From Pyxicephalus adspersus (Eukaryota; Chordata; Amphibia; Anura; Pyxicephalidae), in assembly GCF_032062135.1 (NCBI RefSeq), contig NC_092860.1, positions 63,421,330 to 63,485,329 of the forward strand: a DNA stretch of 64,000 bases, written 5' to 3'. Both the position numbers and the translations under genes were made by a program. The notes under the pieces were generated by a model that saw only the letters and a program-made list of their open reading frames with translations, was not told the origin of the DNA and did no database searches. Below are positions 31,195 to 42,194 of this stretch, in pieces (the stretch's first letter is position 1; every line of letters begins with the position of its first letter).

Positions 31195-33227
31195 CAAAGT
31201 CACGTGGGTGAACTGAAGAAGGGCAGTGGCAGGGTTCATATTGGTGGGCAGGAGGGTAACTAGATACAGGAGGAAGGTGAGAATGCTGGTATTGACTGGG
31301 GAAAAAATATGTTGGATAGTGTGGGTTGAACTGCTGCATCAAACCTTTGTTGACAACATCAGTGACAATCGGTTCCACCACACATTCTCTGGGGCCATTT
31401 TGCACATTTTTGTATCAACGCTGAAGCCAATAGCATTGATTTAGTCATCTTGATAGCTGAGTATTGCCATAGCTTGCTGCAATGCTTTTTTTCTTCTTTA
31501 GCTCCTCCAGTTTTTTTTTACAGCTCCTATTTTGGCTGAGGTTAGAAATGATGGGAGTGGATGTCACAGCAGGTGGAGTATTCACTATGTCACTAGAGGA
31601 AGTCTGAAAGAAAAGAAAATAGAACATATATATATGAATGTTAACTAATGTTTTGTTCTATTTTAATTTTCCTAAAACAGAATAATGGCCGTGTATGGCT
31701 GCAGATTTTGAACAATTTTGGAACTTCCCAAATTGTAGAGATTCAATTAATGGGAAACATGTATGGATCTACTAAAGAGTTTTTTTTAGCATTGTGATAA
31801 TGGCAATAGTGAATGCTCATTATGAATTTATTTTGATTGAAGCTACCCTATTCCATCAAAAGTTTATCAACAAGCAACTGCACGGATATTTCATGTGAGA
31901 AGGGTGGTTGAAAATGCGGGGTGGTGGGTGGTTGGGATACTAGCATATCTCTTTCGTATCTTTCACAGTGCTATTAATCTGTGCATGGACAAAATTGGTG
32001 GGTTTTGCTTGCTGCTTTCTGCATAATATTCTGCGCAGGAACAATTGCAAGGCGCCTTTTGGCCCACACATGGAACATTTATCTGCTTCAGCAGCACACA
32101 TGGCACTTAGGGAAAGCAGCACCCAATTCACAGGTCTGGTTGATCTTCAGCACACAGTACCCCAGAATGCTACAGTGTCATATTCAGTACATTCATTACT
32201 TTAACCGCCCTGGCGTTTCAATTCTATGTTCAATATTTATTAAATGTAATAATAAACTTTAAATACTAAAAAAAATATGTTAAAACAAAGGTGTATAAAA
32301 ATACTGAAAACGGTAATATACCTGTACAGTAGCATGTATAATATATATAATATAATTATATATATATAATATAAAGATTTCTTTGTATTGGATTCAATAC
32401 AGTTATTTTGAATTAAATCCAATACAAAACTTTTTGAATTTCCCACCGCGCCTCCCGCCCGCACCGATGAATGCTCCGACGTCACTGGGGAAACCCTGGG
32501 GAACGTCACTGCATTAGCCGGCTGAAAATCAGAGAAAGAGGACGCTGCCCGAGGATGAGATCCATCGTGAAAGACACCAGGGGATGCGATGGGACAAGGT
32601 AAGTGTGGTTTTTTTATTGCTTTTAGCTACCCTGAGAATGGCTCGAGGTTTTTGCTTTTTGCATGTTTTTTTTTTTACCCCGAGCCACACTCGGGAATAC
32701 CACCAGGGGGGTAATACAAGGGAAATAGTTTAATGACAGGTTAGCATGACAGTTTAGCATGGGCAATAAGGTGTCCTTCACTGCAATAATAATCTGTAAA
32801 AATGTATAAGCTTTGTAAACGAGTTCTTAGTTTAAAAGGTATGCAATTAAATTACATGTTTTTGACTTACCTGGTCTTATGTCATTTTTTTCCCTGCGCC
32901 TGTGGTGTTGTCTTGCAGTCTTGACACTGATGGACAGCTTTCCACTTGATCAGTGGTGAATATTAACAGGTTATATTATCACAGTTTAGGCAGGTAGATG
33001 TCCTCTGTGCCTGTACCCTTCTGCTGTGAACCCTTCACTTTGTTCATTTCTTTCTTGAACACTATGCACAAATTCTGTATTTTGTTTTTCACATAATTAA
33101 TGTTGGCATCTGGATAAATCTTCTTGCACAGCTCCACTATAGCATCATAGGCTCTAATTTTCAGATGCCTATTGATGTACTCCCCAGGCTTTACCTTCCA
33201 CAGACTTCACCTTCCTCATGGAAAATC
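31195..33227 (-). pseudogene. Harbinger Myb-like DNA-binding protein, two exons
   Basis: Exon 1 (about 33227-32877) encodes KPGEYINRHLKIRAYDAIVE, NYVKNKIQNLCIVFKKEMNK, VKGSQQKGTGTEDIYLPKL and YNLLIFTTDQVES. This is the MADF/Myb-SANT-like domain typical of the second Harbinger protein, in which a LWYYDLL-type motif is expected; here the Trp codon region is TGATAA. Exon 1 ends ACCAG|GTAAGTC. Exon 2 begins at 31603 after TTTCTTTCAG and encodes TSSSDIVNTPPAVTSTPIIS, a lysine-rich SCKKKLEELKKKKS segment, and a Tyr/Pro/His-rich tail ending HPRDFAFGK. Known partners help the transposase enter the nucleus and bind the transposon ends. A piggyBac-like MITE sits in the intron. Stops make this a pseudogene. 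Confidence 0.75.
32201..32714 (+). mobile_element. piggyBac-like TTAA MITE, copy D
   Basis: It starts TTAACCGCCCTGGCGTTTCA and ends near CGGGAATACCACCAGGGGGG with the terminal TTAA decayed to GTAAT. It shares the AAAATACTGAAAA block, an AT-rich (TATAATATAA) middle, GAATTTCCCACCGCGCC and the GGGACAAGGTAAGTGTGG donor-like motif (about 32591-32608) with the other copies. It interrupts the intron of the Harbinger Myb-like pseudogene. Confidence 0.75.
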
Positions 33228-34014
33228 TGGTCCTGAACACAGTGTTTTTTTTGACAAAAAATTTCAAGGATAATTGCCCCATATAGGCTGTAGACATGTC
33301 ATTTGTCTCGTGTGAAAATCTGATGTGTACAGCAATCCTTTGATGTTATTCATTAATTCAACCTGGTGAATAGATGGACCAATTGGGGAACAACCACTGT
33401 TTACTCCAATTGATAAAAGCACACTGGGGTGTTGCCCGCTCATCCACTCGCATCCCTCTCCATGGAACAGAATGGCATTGTGTGTACTGTGCTCATTCAT
33501 TGATCTGTCACTGGAAATTATCACAAAAGACCTGATCTGTGGGATTAAAAGTATACATATACGTATACATAGCTTAAGCTTCAACGGGTATTTCTCTCAT
33601 TTAAAAACACCTCAAACACAGGTCACTAAAAAAGATTGTACACAGCAATTCAGAGCCTACTTTTGACCTGCTTTGTGTTGTACTGCATTTCATGTCAAAA
33701 CAGACTTTTCCTGGTGATTTTATATGTATATGCAGCATTATTCTGTAAGTGAGTATTCTCTCCACTTCCTTTATCTATAATTAGGCAGGAAATATCAGTT
33801 AAGGGGCTCTCATAAAGAATTCCAGTCATATTTTTTATTCTACTAAAATATTAATGTGAAGTAAAACACATGCCTATCATGTGAGCCTTTTTGAGCTTGT
33901 GAATACCATTTAGGAATACCACTGTAGGACATACAGACAACAATGGTAGAGAACTAGCTGTGGTAAATAACCCACAGGTGCTGCCTTAGGGGAAATAAAA
34001 TACTATATTTTATT
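33228..34014. other. unassigned sequence next to the Harbinger remnant
   Basis: A 106-codon minus-strand frame (33264-33584) has no recognisable family and may be 5' sequence of the Harbinger element. No TIR was identified. Confidence 0.35.
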
Positions 34015-34026
34015 ATTTACAGATAT

Positions 34027-34268
34027 ATTCAAATAAAAGGCATTTTACAGATTTAAAAAATTGGTCCCACAGATAACTTTCAAGTTTAGGGAACCTTATT
34101 TCAGAAATATTTAATGTAAATCCACTTAAACATGCATATTATCATGATATTCAATTAAAAGGCATTTGTACAGATTTAAAAATTTTGTCCCACAAATAAC
34201 TTTCAAGTTTAGGGAACCTTTGAAATGCCTCATGTAAATCAACTAAAATGTGTATATTATCATGTTGT
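34027..34268 (+). repeat. ~122-bp tandem duplication
   Basis: Two adjacent copies share AA(A/T)TAAAAGGCATTTN(G)TACAG, TAACTTTCAAGTTTAGGGAA and ATGTAAATC(C/A)ACT, ending TATTATCATG. They are about 85% alike by eye. Confidence 0.75.
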
Positions 34269-34327
34269 GCAAAAAACTAATTTGAACCCCTAACTCTTGT
34301 TACTGACATTGTGATATAACCACATGC

Positions 34328-34679
34328 TTAAAGGTGAAACTAAACCTGTGATACTCACCTGTCCCCATTCTGGCCCAGGCGCACCATCTTTGTCTCCTTC
34401 TCTTCCTAAAAAACATCTTTTTTTAAGGGCTGGTATGATGTAACTGCTATGCAGGTGCTTGGAAGTTCGTTCGTTCTCGGTACACGCAAGGAAAGCCAGA
34501 ATTCCTGGGTTTCCCTGGTAACCTAAGCCATGCTGTGCATGCAAAGATAAGCAAAATTTGACAGCTGGGCGACCATCAGGCAGATTGGAACAGTAATCCA
34601 TAAGGATCTGTACCTTGCCAAAAAAAAAGAACTGCCTGATCACCCTTTGTTCAAGGTAGGATTTTAGTTCCACTTGTAA
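34328..34679 (+). mobile_element. TTAA-type MITE (AAGGTGAAACTAAAC ends)
   Basis: It starts TTAAAGGTGAAACTAAACC. Read inward from the right it starts TTACAAGTGGAACTAAAATC. The interior contains GATACTCACCTGTCCCC, which on the minus strand is GGGGACAG|GTGAGTATC, a splice-donor-like motif also seen in the piggyBac-like family. It is non-coding; the superfamily (Kolobok or piggyBac type) is uncertain. Confidence 0.6.
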
Positions 34680-34705
34680 ATGTACCAAATGTAGTTTAGA
34701 TGAAA

Positions 34706-34947
34706 TTGGGCATGATTTACTAAAGCTCTCAAAAAATGGTGAAGATAAACTGATGAGGATAAAGTGGGTAAACCTAGGTGATACAGCAAACCTGGAAGGA
34801 TTTCTTATATTTATTTGATATTATTTGGCAAGTGGTATCAATCCTGGACTAGATCCATTCCAGGTTTGCTGCATCAGCTAAGTTCACCCGTGATAGTCTA
34901 TCTTCCGCAGTCTTGGGAAGATAGACTATTGATAAATCAAACCCATT
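34706..34947. mobile_element. foldback MITE
   Basis: Ends are TTGGGCATGATTTACTAAAG and, inward from the right, AATGGGTTTGATTTATCAAT. Inner arms also pair: ACAGCAAACCTGGAA (34790-34805) with TTCCAGGTTTGCTG (34858-34872). A perfect hairpin ATAGTCTATCTTCC / GGAAGATAGACTAT lies at about 34894-34930. Confidence 0.6.
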
Positions 34948-35483
34948 ATGTACAAAGTGTCCCACTAGGTGTTTGCTTAATAGGAGTTAGAACTAAAGTC
35001 CAGCTTTACCTTTCTTTTTGTAAACTATGGAGATAATCCTTTTCTATGCTGAAAACAATTAGTCTTATTTACCTGCATATTTTGACTTCTACAAAACAAG
35101 CATTAGAAGGGTCAGCAGTAATCTTGTGCTGTCCTGTCTGATGTCTCATGACCAACTCATTCCTTCCCATCTGTGTTATCCTGGACCTCCCTTTTCAGTT
35201 GTTTGCTTTCTGTCCTGTCAGTTGTTTAATCTCTGCTTCATGAGTAGGTGTTTCCTGCTGTGGTCTGAAAATGCAGTCTGTCCAGGATTGTCTATGCCCG
35301 ATAAATGTGTAAGAGGGAAAACTGTTTGCTGGGAAATCCCATCCTTAGTAAAGTTTATCAGTATGTCATGGTGTTTATTTCACACATATTTCTGCTAAAT
35401 TTGCACTCTGTGGAATAACAAAGCAGTGATTCCACATGACGTGAACCATTAAACATCAAACAAAGTGTATGAGTAAACATCCA

Positions 35484-35691
35484 CGATCACTGAACAACCA
35501 TAAACACAATAGATAGTGAATGATCGTCGCCTATTCAGATCCGCCAGGGCAGTTGTTTTTTTCCAGCGACATTCCTTATTCATCGTCATCGGTGGCCTGC
35601 TGTTGTTAACTTTTTTTGTTAACGCTTATTGGACGATTGATTGTTAGTCTTTCGTTTGCAACAATACATATTGCCCGTGTGTACGTAGCCT
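35484..35691 (-). mobile_element. TA-type MITE, partial
   Basis: The right end, read inward, is AGGCTACGTACACACGGGCAAT, matching the complete copy at 24292. ATCCGCCAGGGCAGT resembles its interior (GATCCGCCAGGACGGTCGTT on the minus strand). The far end is lost. Confidence 0.6.
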
Positions 35692-35693
35692 TA

Positions 35694-38600
35694 GCCCTGA
35701 GATTTGCCTGCAACTCCGAGAAACACAGCAATGTGGCTAGGGAAAGAATGAGATTAACAAAGTTTTTTGCTGCCTTAATCTGCTAAGTAGTGGACAGGGG
35801 AAACATCAGGGGACTAAAAGTCCCAATAACCTGTGACTTTTAAATTTTACCCAAACTTGAGAACTGTAATATGTGTATATAATGTATATGTGCAATGTAT
35901 ATGTTATTGTGTGCAGTAAAAAAATATTTTGTGTACTAAAAAATAAGGGTTTAAAAAAGCAATTGCTCAAATATTGCACAACAAATACTCATCATTATTT
36001 TATTCTACAGCTTCTCCACTTTCAGAAAAAATGTGTGTGGAGGGTTTTACTAAGATTGCCTTGTTCAGATAGATAACATTTAAACTGTCCAGTCCAAAAA
36101 TAATTTGGAAGAAAAAAGGCCATATAACGTTTTAAAAAATATTACATATTTTATACAGCATAATGTGAAACACATGGATGTTTGGGGTTTATTTTCCAGA
36201 CCTAAAACCTTTCGTGTAAAAAAGAAAAAAGCTGTTAAAACTAAAAGTGAGACCAAATATATAAATATTTTACATCATAGTAAAAGTTAATATGTATTGT
36301 TTAAATATGCTACAAAATGATTAATGTTATGTGTTTAGACACATTATTCTTACTACTCTGAAATATGGTAATATACATTTTTTCAGTCTGTAATGAAAAT
36401 GACAATACCTTGTCCATCTTCAAGGACATATTTGTTCCTAGCCAAAGCCTTTTAAAGTTAAAAAAAACAATTTACGTATATAAAAGTGATATATAATAGT
36501 GATAAACTAAAATGTTGTTAACCTCACGCTACATATTGGTAATATAGCTTTGTTTTACCAGGAAGAAGTACATGAATTCTGGAAAATTTGTAAAAAGCAC
36601 ATTAAATCATTTTGCATATTGTAAATAAAGGTAAAGCATGTGCTAAGGTCCACATGAGCACCTAACTTAACACATTTACCACACACACACCCTTATTACA
36701 TCCCTAAACATCCAGGCAACTTCCATGTTGAAAAAAATACTGCTACAGCATTTTAATTTTCTCTAAATACACAAGTTTTTTAATCACTAAACAAAGTTAT
36801 GTAGAAGTGTAGATTAACAGCACTCACCATTTTAGGGTAAAACTTTCAAAACGTTAACTGTCTGTGGTACCGTCTACAAAGTTAAGTGTAAATGAGGAAA
36901 CAACAGTCTTCCATATATGACTCTGGCATTTTGTAATGCCTTTATTATGTGGGCTGGTTCCACAATGAAAGGAAGCACTCATGCGATTTCAACATACTGT
37001 GCAATATCAGGAAGTAAGTGGTAGATATCAGAGTGTAAGGCAGTATTTGGTGACCTGGATTTCAAACTCAGGCTGCTTTTCATTAAAACACTAGTATCTG
37101 ACTAAAATCTGACTGTAGCTTTGGGTTGTGGATCTGAATTTGAACTGAACATTATACTACTTTGGATGAAATTACAAATACAATATCACAACAAAGATAA
37201 TCTTTTCAGCCATTTCAGTAAAGCTCCTGACCATGGTATTGAAATCAAAATTACTAGGGTGTTCACAGGTGACTGTGAAGTGTCACCAGTAAAACCTTTT
37301 TTAGAACATGTAAATAAAAGGTAATGTATATAAAAAAAAACTGCCCTATACTATGCAATACAACAGGTATAATGTGAATACATTTAACTGTAACATAACA
37401 TATGTAAAAATATTGCCTATTGGCAAAACCCTAATGTCAAGCTATTGGGGTGATAATAAACTAAATGTAAATAATTTGATGTAAATTACCTCCATCCACC
37501 TAAAAACTTGATTTACCATCTATTATTTAAATATGATTTACAGAAATAATAAACACATTTTTTCTGTTCTTTGGGACATGTTCCAACAAGTCCACGTCAG
37601 CAATTTACAGTGACATGATCATGTTCAGGGGTTTTGCCATTTATTACAAAATTAAAGAAAAAAAGTACCCAAATTTTTTCAGACAAAATCGGGTCAAAAT
37701 AAAAATTCCAAACTGTGACTGTGACGAACACCTTCTCTAAGCCCACACCCTGCGCTGACTTTCCAGCATGCTCAGCAATAATACGTTTACCAGCAGACTG
37801 GTAGGGGCTGTCACGGGGCAAGGTTAACCAATCTGTTACCCCTTGCCAAACACACAATCGCAGGTAGACTGCCACTACGTGCCTGACAGAAGCACACACT
37901 GCTACCCTTGACAGATGCAGTTATGATTCTGTTTCTTTATTACTGTCTGTGTAACCTGCTGCCACTCCAGACAGGGATTGTTATTATTATTAATAATAAT
38001 AATAATAATTAATAATTTATAGTAGCATTTTTCGGTTAGCAATTTACACTATTTCTACTTATTCAAAGCATTCAGAGATTGAGCTTACACATTTTATGTT
38101 TAATAATTAAAAACATAACAAAACACAGTGCATAAACAAATACAGAAAAATAAAGACTAATCACAGAACAATAACAGAACAGTTGCAACAGGGTTAAATA
38201 AAGGGAATAAATGTGCAATTATACTTAAGTAGAGTTGGTTTGCCTTGGTCCGGAAAGAGCAAACTAGGCATGTCTGGGATTTATAGTTCACAAGAACAAG
38301 CTAAATATGCTTTCCAGGGTTTCCTGAGGCCTAGGAGACCATTTCTTTTTCATTTTGGTCTCAAAATGTTCACTATAATGATCTGGGTATGAATTGGCCA
38401 ACTACAACTTTTTACAGAACTGTGGAGTTGAAATATAAAGATTATTATTAAATGAGTTGCTGAATACAACTTAGAGGTCAGTTAGAGGCCACACTACTAG
38501 CATTATCTGAGTTTTTTGGCACCTGGAAACACAAAGCTGGTTTTAAAACGATTTGTGATTTTTTATAAAGTGAATCTAAAGCTTGTTGTTGATGCATAAG

Positions 38601-38716
38601 GTTCCCTTTTTGTTGTTGGTAATTGACATTTGTTCAATTTCTGTAGTTACACAAGAAGGGGAACGTAGATTTATTTTTATATTTTGCCGGAAAAGTCTGT
38701 TCTGTATGTGTGTATA
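35694..38716. other. AT-rich sequence without recognised genes
   Basis: Short frames have no family signal. A TTA/ATT/AAT microsatellite lies at about 37980-38016. The block 37600-37960, which contains a 100-codon minus frame, is slightly GC-richer and might be an LTR, but no termini were found. Confidence 0.4.
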
Positions 38717-38985
38717 CATGGTGTGTAATCGAGAACTCAAAACAAGAAGAAGCTGGGGTTTGTAGGCAAATCATGAGAAATGTATTATGTGGTAAGTTAT
38801 ATTCATTTTCATACAATGTCCAATCAGCCTTGAATAGGGAAAAGGACTTGCTTATTTTGATGATATGAACATGTATTGATTGGGTGTTGTATGAATATGA
38901 ATACCTTACTACATAATACATTTCTTTCATTTCTCATGATTTGCCTACAAACCCCAGCTTCTCCTTGTCTTGATTTGTCGAATAT
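38717..38985. repeat. foldback repeat, ~90-bp arms
   Basis: AAGAAGCTGGGGTTTGTAGG through CAAATCATGAGAAATGTATT (38748-38788) pairs with AATACATTTCTTTCATTTCTCATGATTTG and CCTACAAACCCCAGCTTCTC (38918-38966). The arms continue outward with weaker pairing and inward through TATTCATTTTCATACAA. The loop is about 70 bp. Confidence 0.75.
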
Positions 38986-39186
38986 ACTTACCTCTGGGGT
39001 GGGTGTGATACTTTTCTTGCTTCATGGGTTGGTAGTTTTCATCTTTTCTCCCTCCTCTTTCATATACATGGTCTGTACACGGGTTTGATTCATCCCATAG
39101 AGCATTAGTTTATTTCATGTATATGTCCCCCATGTTATTTTTACATTATTAATTATTTAGTTATTGTTTTTATTTTCTTTATTATT

Positions 39187-40521
39187 ATTGTTATTATTAA
39201 TAAACAGGATTTATATTGCACAATATATTACACAGTGCTGAACATTAACCTCCCGAGCGGTATTCCCGAGTGTGGCATGGGATAAAAAAACATGCTGAAA
39301 GTGGTAACCCTGAGCCACACTCAGGGTAGCCACAAAATGTTTTAAAAGAACACTTACCTGGTCCCATCGGCTTCCTCTGGCCGCGTTCTCCTTCACTGAT
39401 CTTCCGCCGGTGAGTGCACTGTCATTTCCCGGGGGTTCCTGGTGCGTGCGGGAGGCACAGCGAGAAATTCAAATTATTTTGTATTGGATTCAAAACAAAA
39501 TACCTGTATTGAATCTAATACAAAGTCATTTTTATATTATTTATAAATAATTATATTATATAGATATATATTTTATAAGCTACATTTATATTACAGGTTT
39601 CACTATTTTATGCACCCTTGTTTTACCAGATTTTGTGTTTTTTTTATTTAAATTTTATATTTAAATTTATTAAATATTGGATATATTTTGGTGGGTTATG
39701 CCTAAGAATTATAGGCCTACAATGTAAAATAAATTTCCATATTGCAAAAATATGTACTGCTTTTGTCATAAAAATACTGACATAATTAGACCGCCAGGGA
39801 GGTTAAATAGGGGTAGCAAATGACAGACAGTTGCAGACAATGACACAGGAGGTGAAGAAAACCCTGTCCCGATGAGCCTACAATCTAGGAGGTGGGGGAA
39901 GTCTCACACAATAGGGGGGGCAATATGAAGTAATGGGAAGTAGTGAGGGTTTTAAGAGAAAGAAAAAGACGGTAGGCAAGTCTGAGAAAGTGTGTTTTGA
40001 GTGCTCTTTTAAATGAGCAGAAGGTAAAAGCAAGCTTAGTAGGGGCAACTCTAGAAACGTCTTGGAGCCATGCATGTGATGAGGTTATGCATGAGGAAGT
40101 CAGTAGTAGGTAATTGGCGAAGAGAGCGACTGGGGAAATATTTTTCCACCAGGTCAGAAAGGTAGGTTGGACAAGAGCTGTTTAGGGATTTGAAGCACAG
40201 GAGCTTGAATTTGATTCTAAGGTGAAATAGAAGCCAATGAAGAAAACTACAAAGAGATGCAGCAGAGAGTGGTGGGAAAGATGGATGAGTCTGGCTGCAG
40301 CATTCATGATAGATTGTAGAGGAGAGAGTGGGGTAAGTGGAATACCAGAGAAGGTTGCAGTAGTCCAGACTGGAGATAAAAAGAGCGTGTACAAGGAGTT
40401 TAGCATCACGGTCCCTTCCGTGACTGAGAATAGAAGATCTGTGAGACAAGCTACACGTTAGGTTATCTGACAGTCTCTTTGTTTTTACTTTTTTCTGTGT
40501 TGTTGTTTGTAATGACCACAC
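39187..40521 (-). pseudogene. L2-clade LINE: RT C-terminus and 3' tail
   Basis: On the minus strand, 40521-40051 encodes DRDAKLLVHALFISSLDYCN, then in another frame LQSIMNAAARLIHLSHHS, then LHWLLFHLRIKFKLLCFKSL and LSDLVEKYFPSRSLRQ. This is the conserved C-terminal block of L2-type reverse transcriptase (AKxLVxAxVxSRLDYCN, NAAARLI, HWLPVxxRIxFKL). It is followed by a 3' UTR with CTGTCCCGATGAGCC-like words on the plus strand and a tail ATTATTATTAATAAACAGGA...CAGTGCTG at 39187-39240. Its catalytic palm is not present. A TTAA MITE (copy E) interrupts the 3' region. The tail resembles that of the SINE at 46176. Confidence 0.85.
39245..39806 (-). mobile_element. piggyBac-like TTAA MITE, copy E (both ends intact)
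   Basis: It lies in reverse orientation, flanked by TTAA at 39245-39248 and 39803-39806. Termini are TTAACCTCCCGAGCGGTATT and, inward from the other end, TTAACCTCCCTGGCGGTCTA. Read on the minus strand it has the same internal order as copy B and ends its GC-rich core with GGGACCAG|GTAAGTG (39366-39352). It is inserted in the L2 3' region, so its boundaries are independently confirmed. Confidence 0.9.
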
Positions 40522-40841
40522 CCCTTGTATCAGCAGCAGCTGGTGGTCATTACTGCTCCTCCATTTAGTCTGGCCTCACACTTCATGCTATGCGGTTGAT
40601 ATTCACTTCTGGTGTGTTGTCCTCTTCAGGGTTCCTGCTCCTCCATTTGCTATTTAAGATAAGTTGAACTACTTTTGGCGTTTTGTTGTTATTTTGTTGT
40701 TACTAGGCCTCAGGGAGACGCTGGTTCTTTCATCAGGGAAGGAACCAGTAGTCTCAAGCCCAGTCACTATCCCTAAGGCAATGCGGGGCTACTAGGGCCT
40801 AGGTTCCAGTGTATGAATATTCCCACCTTCAGGAAATGGAA
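40522..40841. mobile_element. unclassified insertion, possibly LTR-derived
   Basis: A ~320-bp segment lies between two copies of the same L2 stretch (40230-40335 and 40842-40945). It opens GTAATGACCACACCCC, and 34 bp later carries GTGGTCATTAC, an inverted pair. The later part (CTAGGCCTCAGGGAGACGCT, ACTAGGGCCTAGGTTCC) looks like LTR/leader sequence, but no gag or pol is seen. Confidence 0.35.
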
Positions 40842-40945
40842 GCCAATGAAGGGAACTACAAAGAGAGGCAGCAGAAGGAGGGCGGTGGGAAGGATGGATA
40901 AGTCTGGCTGCAGCATTCACAATAGATTGTAGAGGAGAGAGTCAG
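40842..40945 (-). repeat. duplicated L2 segment
   Basis: GGAAGCCAATGAAG, ACTACAAAGAGA and GTCTGGCTGCAGCATTCA repeat the sequence at 40230-40335 in the same orientation. Confidence 0.75.
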
Positions 40946-41489
40946 ATTATTTCCTTTATTTTCCACTCATACTGATTTTGTCTGTATTTGTAATTTTTTT
41001 AAAACTTAAAAACCTAATAGCACTTAAATTGAATGAGACACACCTGATTATCACAAACTAAAGGCAAGATGAATATTGAGTCTACAAGCAGGGTACCTTG
41101 GGCAATGGCTTCTCATCAACATTGAAAAGTGAAATGAGTCAATAATTGGACCATATTTGGGAGTCTTTGCCTGATTAATGGACCTTTAAAATTACATTAG
41201 CACACAGCATCTCTGTACCGAAGAAGCCATTTAGGGAGGCAATTAAACAAGGAAGTTAAATGCAAAGTTGAAAAATCAGAAAGAATTCTATAAATACGCA
41301 AAATATGGGTGTGTACCTATCCTAGCCTGTTGTCTTGTTAGTTTTAGGAGATAACATTTTAGATTAATGGTGATGAAACAGAATCAACTAAATCATGGAA
41401 AAGAGATCAGGGTCACTAAAAAATATAAGGGATGAGATCAGGGGATGATGGAATAGCCTATTCAAATGGGCACTGAGCTCTTCCAGCAG
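40946..41489. other. unassigned sequence between L2 and CR1 fragments
   Basis: No coding or terminal signals were recognised. It may belong to decayed LINE sequence continuous with 41490-41600. Confidence 0.35.
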
Positions 41490-41600
41490 GGTAATTATTT
41501 ATGAAGATGATAAACAGTAATGGTCCCAACACTGAACCCTGGGGTACACCACTAATAACCTTAGACCATTCAGACAATGAACCTAAATTATCAATGAAAT
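41490..41600 (-). pseudogene. CR1-type reverse transcriptase fragment
   Basis: The minus strand encodes [19 protein letters not shown] then LFIIFINNY, the [14 protein letters not shown] motif found in CR1/L2 reverse transcriptases. Only this block survives; it is truncated by the CpG-rich MITE fragment to the right. Confidence 0.75.
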
Positions 41601-41740
41601 CCGCGCTCGCTGGTCGCGCGTACTTTTGCACTTGCAGCGAGCCGGTTTCCCTCGATCCGGAGTCGAGTGCGCTCGTACACTCGCCCCCTCACTGCCAGCC
41701 GGATTCCTGCCTTGATAATAATGAGCAAAAGGGGTCGCGA
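41596..41740 (-). mobile_element. fragment of the TGCCCCTGATTCATCAA MITE
   Basis: AAATCCGCGCTCGCTGG, GTGCGCTCGTACACTCGCC and CACTGCCAGCCGGATTCCTG match the reverse complement of 24930-25070. Termini are missing. Confidence 0.7.
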
Positions 41741-42060
41741 ATCTGCCAATTAAGGCGATTAAGTGAGCGATTAAGGAGGATCTGTTAAGCTGTCACTGGT
41801 GAGATCATAGCAATTAATTAGCGCACACCTGCTCTCTGTTCTGTGCGTATCTACAGTCCTTTACAGGTCAATTAGAATCTTTAATGCTTCATCTTCTTTT
41901 GAGTAAGTGATACTTTTTTAGGTTATATTGTACTAATTCACAAAATAATTAATTTATTGTTACATTTGTTGCACTGTTTTTTTACTTTTTGGTTTGCTTT
42001 GCAACACTGCAAACTAATTGAGATCAAGCTGTATATATATACTAGTAAGCACTTCATAAT
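41741..42060. other. unassigned spacer
   Basis: It is AT-rich and precedes the LINE 5' region. No feature is supported. Confidence 0.4.
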
Positions 42061-42194
42061 ATGTAATCTCACAATAGTATAATAGTGGCTTGGTGATGGC
42101 ACTGTGAGCAGGCATCCTCACAGAGCTCCGTGCACACCGTGGCTTCAGCAGCTGATATCACCGATTACACAGCTCGTTTCTACCTCTCTCCGGG

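Noticed and set aside
33264..33584. 106-codon minus-strand frame as an exon
   Set aside because: No family signal. It may be Harbinger 5' sequence or chance.
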